Origin: Cryptomeria japonica | Taxonomy: Eukaryota > Streptophyta > Pinopsida > Cupressales > Cupressaceae | Length of the DNA stretch: 64,000 nucleotides | Assembly: GCF_030272615.1 (NCBI RefSeq) | Contig: NC_081415.1 | Span: forward strand, 192,789,695 to 192,853,694 | Reading direction: 5' to 3' | Shown: positions 59,527-64,000 of the stretch, piece after piece | Numbering within the stretch: the first letter of the stretch is position 1 | How the letters are laid out: each line of letters starts with the position of its first letter | Program-made: the position numbers and the translations under genes | Notes under the pieces: generated by a model | Told to the model about the DNA's origin: nothing | Databases searched by the model: none | Seen by the model: only the letters and a program-made list of their open reading frames with translations

Positions 59527-61635
59527 ATGATAAAGCCAATGCCAGCGCCATCCATCAATCTCACGGCATTATGTAAACAGGGTCGGTTGAACGAGGCGCT
59601 GCACATTCTCCTTACTTCACACAACCCACCTGCATATTCTTCTATATATCTTCAACTATTACAAACCTGCATCGTCAACAATGCACTTTCACAAGGCAAA
59701 CAAATCCACTCCCTCATCACTCACAGGAGGTTTCTGTTTACCACATGTGCGTTTTTTCAGAATAATCTCATCAACATGTATGTCAAGTGTGGTAGTTTGG
59801 TAAATGCACGTAAAGTGTTTGACGATTCGATAGAACGAGACGCCTCATCATGGAACACCATGATTGCAGCTTACAGAAGACATGGATGTCCTCAAGAGTC
59901 ATTGGAATTGTTTTATCAAATGCAACGAAACGGTATGCAACCCGATCAGTTTACTTTTGCTAGCATACTCCCAGCCTGTGCCAAAATGAGAGCTTTCGAA
60001 CAGGGCATTGCCATCCATCAAACAATAATTGAAAAGGGGTTTTTGTCAGATGTTGTTGTTGCAAGTGCTGTGGTAGACATGTATGCAAAATGTGGAAGCA
60101 TACACAAGGCACGGGAACTGTTTGACAGAATGCCTGGTAAAAATGTGGTCTCTTGGAATGCAATGATTGCAGGATACGCACAAAATGGTGCTCTGGAAGA
60201 GGCCTCAAGGCTTTTCAAAGAAATGCCTCAACCAGATGTCGTCTCATGGAATTCCATGATTGCAGGATATGCACAAAATGGGTTTGCTGAAAAGGCCTCG
60301 GAGACGTTCAAGCAAATGCAATGTGCAGGTTTAAATCCAAACTCCACAACCTTTATCATCATTCTGCCAGCTTGTGCTAAAATGGGAGCTGTAGAACAGG
60401 GAATGCACACTCATCAAAGCATAATTGAAAGTGGATTTGTATCGAATATTGTAGTTGCAAATGCGCTGATAGACATGTATGCAAAATGTGGAAACATTCA
60501 CAGTGCACGCAATGTATTTGACAGAATGCTTCAAAGAGACGTGGTTTCATGGAATGCGATGATTGTAGGATATGCGCAAAGTGGTGTTCTTGATGAGGCT
60601 TCAAGGCTTTTCGATGGAATGCCTCAAAGAAATGTGGTCTCATGGAATGCGATGATCTCAGGATATGCACAGAATGGGTTTGTTGAAAATGCCTTGGAAA
60701 CGTTTAAGCAAATGCGCTTGGCAGGTGTAAAGCCAGACTCAACCACCTTTGCTAGCATCCTTCCATCCTTTGCCAAAATGGGAGCTTTAGAACAGGGCAG
60801 GAACATCCATCAAATCATAATTGAAAACGGATTTTTGTCAGATGGCGCAGTTGCAAATGCCCTTATAGACATGTATGCAAAATGTGGAATTATACATCAG
60901 GCATATGAACTGTTTGATAATATGCCTCGGAGAAATATAGTCTCCTGGACTGCAATGATTGCAGGGTATGCACAAAATGGATATTGCAAGGATGCCCTCA
61001 AACTGTTTGAACTAATGAAACACCGTGGAACATGCCCTGACAATGCGAGCTTCTCTTGTGTTTTATTTGCTTGCAGTCATGCAGGTTTAGTGGCTGAGGG
61101 CTGTAAATACTTTAATAGCATAAGTTATTCTTATTGCATTACGCCTACATTTGATCATTATGTGGGCATGGTTGACCTCCTTGGCCGTGCGGGTTATCTC
61201 GAGGAAACACTAAACTTTATTATCAAAATGCCATTTAAACCTGTGATAATTGTGTGGATGTGTTTATTTGCTGCCTGTAGATCGCATAAGAATATGGGGT
61301 TAGGCATGTTTGCAGCAACACGCCTCTTTGAACTGGATCCTGAAAATGCCGCGTCTTATGTGCTTCTGTCAAACATCTATGCAGAAGTAGGCAGGTGGAG
61401 TGAGGTTCAAAAGGTAAGGAGATTGATGAAAGACAGAGGGATTAAAAAAACACCTGGATGTAGCTGGATCGAAAGTCATCAAATGGTTCATGCCTTTGGT
61501 GTAGGAGACCAATCACACCAAAAAACACAGGAGATATATGCAAAGTTGGAAAAATTGTCTTGGGAGATGAAGGCAGCAGGGTATTCTCTAGATTCAAAAC
61601 ATGAACTTAATGATGTGAAAGACGAAAAAGAATAA
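59527..61635 (+). CDS. PLS-class pentatricopeptide repeat protein, E/E+ type after loss of DYW
   Basis: 702-residue intronless ORF, opening MIKPMPAPSINLTALCKQG. Motif order: L-S-P-L-S-SS-P-L-S-SS-P-L-S-P-L2-S2-E1-E2, then the E+ region CSWIESHQMVHAFGVGDQSH and IYAKLEKLSWEMKAAGYSLD, ending DVKDEKE with a TAA where DYW proteins usually continue. The extra SS motifs (VVSWNAMIAGYAQNGALEEAS and a second near 60541-60633) distinguish it from its paralogue. The repeat tract has no disruption. Expected role: sequence-specific organelle RNA binding, editing type. With no deaminase of its own it would need one in trans, if it is active. Confidence 0.88.
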   Translation: MIKPMPAPSINLTALCKQGRLNEALHILLTSHNPPAYSSIYLQLLQTCIVNNALSQGKQIHSLITHRRFLFTTCAFFQNNLINMYVKCGSLVNARKVFDDSIERDASSWNTMIAAYRRHGCPQESLELFYQMQRNGMQPDQFTFASILPACAKMRAFEQGIAIHQTIIEKGFLSDVVVASAVVDMYAKCGSIHKARELFDRMPGKNVVSWNAMIAGYAQNGALEEASRLFKEMPQPDVVSWNSMIAGYAQNGFAEKASETFKQMQCAGLNPNSTTFIIILPACAKMGAVEQGMHTHQSIIESGFVSNIVVANALIDMYAKCGNIHSARNVFDRMLQRDVVSWNAMIVGYAQSGVLDEASRLFDGMPQRNVVSWNAMISGYAQNGFVENALETFKQMRLAGVKPDSTTFASILPSFAKMGALEQGRNIHQIIIENGFLSDGAVANALIDMYAKCGIIHQAYELFDNMPRRNIVSWTAMIAGYAQNGYCKDALKLFELMKHRGTCPDNASFSCVLFACSHAGLVAEGCKYFNSISYSYCITPTFDHYVGMVDLLGRAGYLEETLNFIIKMPFKPVIIVWMCLFAACRSHKNMGLGMFAATRLFELDPENAASYVLLSNIYAEVGRWSEVQKVRRLMKDRGIKKTPGCSWIESHQMVHAFGVGDQSHQKTQEIYAKLEKLSWEMKAAGYSLDSKHELNDVKDEKE

Positions 61636-61830
61636 TTCCTCTGTCACCATGGTGATAAATTGGCGATTGCATCTGAATGTTGAAGATTGCCCTGAGAATT
61701 ATTAGATTTGTTAAGAACCTTCGAGTATGGGTTGATTCCCACACTGAAACAAAGTTTAACTCAGATTGTTGCAAGACAAACTGTTGTGAGAGATCCAAAC
61801 TGGCTTTATAATTTGAATTAATGGTGGTGC
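61636..61830 (+). pseudogene. decayed DYW deaminase region of PPR gene 2
   Basis: In frame after the TAA the sequence reads FLCHHGDKLAIASEC and a stop. After frame changes it reads IRFVKNLRVWVDSHTETKF and IVARQTVVRDPNWLYN. This is a DYW domain in which the HxE motif has become HGD, the CxxCH motif has become WVDSH, and the last third is missing. Confidence 0.85.
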
Positions 61831-61839
61831 TATGTGAAG

Positions 61840-62170
61840 AAATCTGTAAACATAGGCTTGTACTATAACGTGCTTCACGTCAGACTTGCAGTGGCAAAGA
61901 AGTCATCAGGTTTTTCTTTTCTTTATTGATAAGTTCTTTTTCATCTGTGTGTTCAGACATCTAGAGTTTAGACCTTGCTGTTGATTTAATGAAATCAGAT
62001 ATCTTGAATGCAATGTGTGTTGCCTATATATATACTGATGTGAAATATTTATTAAATCCTTGTTTTTATATACCGTGGAGGAGCCATGACATTGAGATAC
62101 TTTCAGGAAACCTGCATATCTTGAATGAAAAGCTGGAAGAGGTGGTGGAAACTGGGAAAAAGTAAGAGAG
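61840..62170. repeat. 3' flank homologous to the flank of PPR gene 1
   Basis: The phrase AATCTGTAAACATAGGCTTG near 61841 matches the complement of 52220-52240. GGAGGAGCCATGACATTGAG with the following CTTTCAGGAAACCTGCA near 62077-62120 matches the complement of 51940-51990. The duplication that made the two PPR genes therefore covered at least 500 bases beyond the stop. Confidence 0.7.
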
Positions 62171-63210
62171 GAACACTTGAAATAGTAAGAGGAGGTGGAA
62201 GCAGGAAAAAGCAAGATAGGAACACTTAAAAGAAATAGAAAGATGCCTTCCTAGTTAAAAAGGTGAGAGAAGGGTGTATAATTAATTCATTTATTTTATC
62301 TCTGTCATTTTGTTTGGATTAATTGTATTGATCTGTGTTTATGACAGGTGTGTTATTGGGAACTAAATCACTTATATGAGATTATGTACTCAAAATTTAT
62401 ACATTTGGCATCCTTTTGATATGGCAGAGTTCTAATGTTTCTTTATATCCTTTTTCTTTGTGGAAGGACTGATAATGTTCGTAACTTGCATGTTTATATT
62501 TTTTTTTATTAATTTGTTTTTAGGTAAAAGAAAATTTTTAGAATGTATATATGTAAAAGTGAAATTATAATTTGATGAAAAAATTGATCACACTGTCAAA
62601 TTCAGAAATCATCCAGATAATTTATAGTGGATTGTAGAAATTTCATGCATTTAATTATAATTTGTGTTATATTAAAGTTGGTATGTATAATTGGTGCTTG
62701 AAAAATGAGTATAGTGATGGGTAGTTTGAGAGGAGAATACAATTTTTCTATGTATAAGTACATATTTTATCATCCATTGTAGTTGCACGTATGTGCTGTA
62801 AAAAATGAGATTTATTAATTGATATAGACAAGAAGAGGGCTATGAGGTTGCCTTAGAAGAGCTAAATAGGTTACCACTCACTTTTGCTAGATGGGTTGTA
62901 CTGTGGAAAACGAATGGAAACACATGATAAGTACTTAGGGTCAACTGAATTGTAACAATAGAGTATTTGTAGTCACTATAAGTTTTAAATAAAAGGAATT
63001 TAAGAGGATAATAATCACAAAAAACTTAGAAGCAATGTTTTGTAGGACATCTATATGATTGAGAGGAACGCCACAAGTGTATATATTATAGCATGATCAA
63101 ATTGGATACTTTCTTCACATGTTGCAGCCCCAACAAATGTTAGTAAACATCAAATACCATGTAACAAGATAAGAGAGATATAAAATATTAATTAAATTGG
63201 AGGTGGGAGA
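62171..63210. other. AT-rich region, no gene seen
   Basis: No protein-like frame, repeat or RNA gene is recognised. Confidence 0.5.
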
Positions 63211-64000
63211 GTGCAAGGATGTATTTTGAAGAAGTTTATGGAATTGATTGTTAAGAATCAAGCCTTGAAGAGGCAAATTGATATTTTGAAGGTAGGAAGT
63301 GTTCCTACCATTCAAGGGCCATCTACTTCTAATAGTGCATTTGCTATTGACAAGGAAGTGTTGATTTTTGAAATAAAAGAATTGAAAGAGAATATTGAAG
63401 AGGAGAATAAAATAAAAGCATCTCTTTCAAATGCAATCATAATAGATATCATCGGCATCATAGGGTAAGAAGGATAAATTTGAAAAATGTTGATACTTAC
63501 AAAGCCTATTGTGATCTAATGCCTAATAAGGTAAGACATAAGCGACATGTTGATCAATTGAAACCAATTCAAGATAAGTGGTTGCTTAGGACTCAATTAT
63601 TGATTGATTTTCTCAAAAGGTCATCTAAGGCAACAATAAAGCAACCAGAGTTAAGAGAGACATATAATATGAATAAGGTGATTGAAGAGGCAGTGGTGTT
63701 TACTATGAGATTTGAAGTGTAGATTGAATAGAGATTAAAGGTCATTGATCGGGTAGAATGTACTATGATACCTAGCATTAATGATAATCAAGGAAGTCTC
63801 AAGTCACTTTACCAACGAAAAGAAGAAATTGGCTCTTTGTTGGGAAAAGGTGCATAAAGATGATGAGTTGAGCACTGGAAAAATGAATTAATTAATAGAT
63901 GAGCTTTATTCTTTTGAGTATACTTGTGGAAAATTTCAAAAAGATTCAAGGTCATTGCTTGATTCAAGGTATGTTGCCAATGTGGAAAAGCTTGAAAATA
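63211..64000 (+). pseudogene. unrecognised coiled-coil coding relic, continues off window
   Basis: Two open stretches, 63211-63468 and 63480-63722, separated by a stop, encode charged helical sequence (KRQIDILKVGSVPTIQG; FEIKELKENIEEENKIKASL; YKAYCDLMPNKVRHKRHVD). Further Lys/Glu-rich codons with stops run to the edge. The composition recalls the tails of ORF-X at 1-2754 and 19059-22189, but I see no clear shared motif. It may be a transposable-element protein remnant. Confidence 0.35.

Overview
The window reads as accessory nuclear DNA of a large, repeat-rich plant genome. A gymnosperm, probably a conifer, fits best. The reasons are two intronless PLS-class pentatricopeptide (PPR) genes with highly homogenised repeat modules, nested plant-type LTR retrotransposons whose primer site matches initiator tRNA-Met, long AT-rich gaps, and no bacterial-style operons. 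The lineage is an inference from style; no marker gene proves it.

Layout. 1-2754 (-): decayed retroelement-associated ORF (here called ORF-X), running off the left edge. 2864-5060: tandem repeat of about 0.68 kb, rich in GCGA/TCGC. 5565-8329 (-): hAT transposase relic with only in-frame stops over its main part. 9105-11956: palindromic satellite array, purine-rich block, and one surviving end of a terminal-inverted-repeat (TIR) element. 11957-15731: LTR fragment and a reversed gag relic with its own LTR. 16027-28482: a complete non-autonomous LTR element (B) with 5-bp target duplication, gag-like zinc-knuckle ORF, a second ORF-X and no polymerase. Its 3' LTR is split by a 4.8-kb TIR element (F) filled with a second palindromic satellite. 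28483-33600: AT-rich, no genes. 33601-41352 (-): Ty3-type non-autonomous element (C) with near-identical LTRs, an intact gag/protease-like ORF and no reverse transcriptase. 41880-48330 (-): LINE fragment split by a Ty1/copia element (D, 42785-47744). 49071-50505 (+): receptor-like LRR pseudogene.

From 52 kb rightward are the only plausible host genes: two divergently oriented PPR paralogues (52586-55030 minus, 59527-61635 plus). Both keep an uninterrupted PLS-E repeat tract, but in both the C-terminal DYW deaminase region is broken by stops or frameshifts and has lost catalytic residues. Products would be organelle RNA-binding editing-type factors, needing a deaminase in trans if active. 63211-64000 holds an unrecognised coiled-coil relic.

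Most noteworthy: (1) a TIR transposon family, seen at two loci, sharing ends GGGTAAGTGCACAAAG, subterminal palindromes, pyrimidine-rich blocks and palindromic satellite arrays, with palindrome sequences replaced between copies; (2) parallel loss of the DYW domain in the PPR pair; (3) recurring long hairpins in the LTR and leader of element C; (4) ORF-X, a polymerase-less retroelement protein seen twice.
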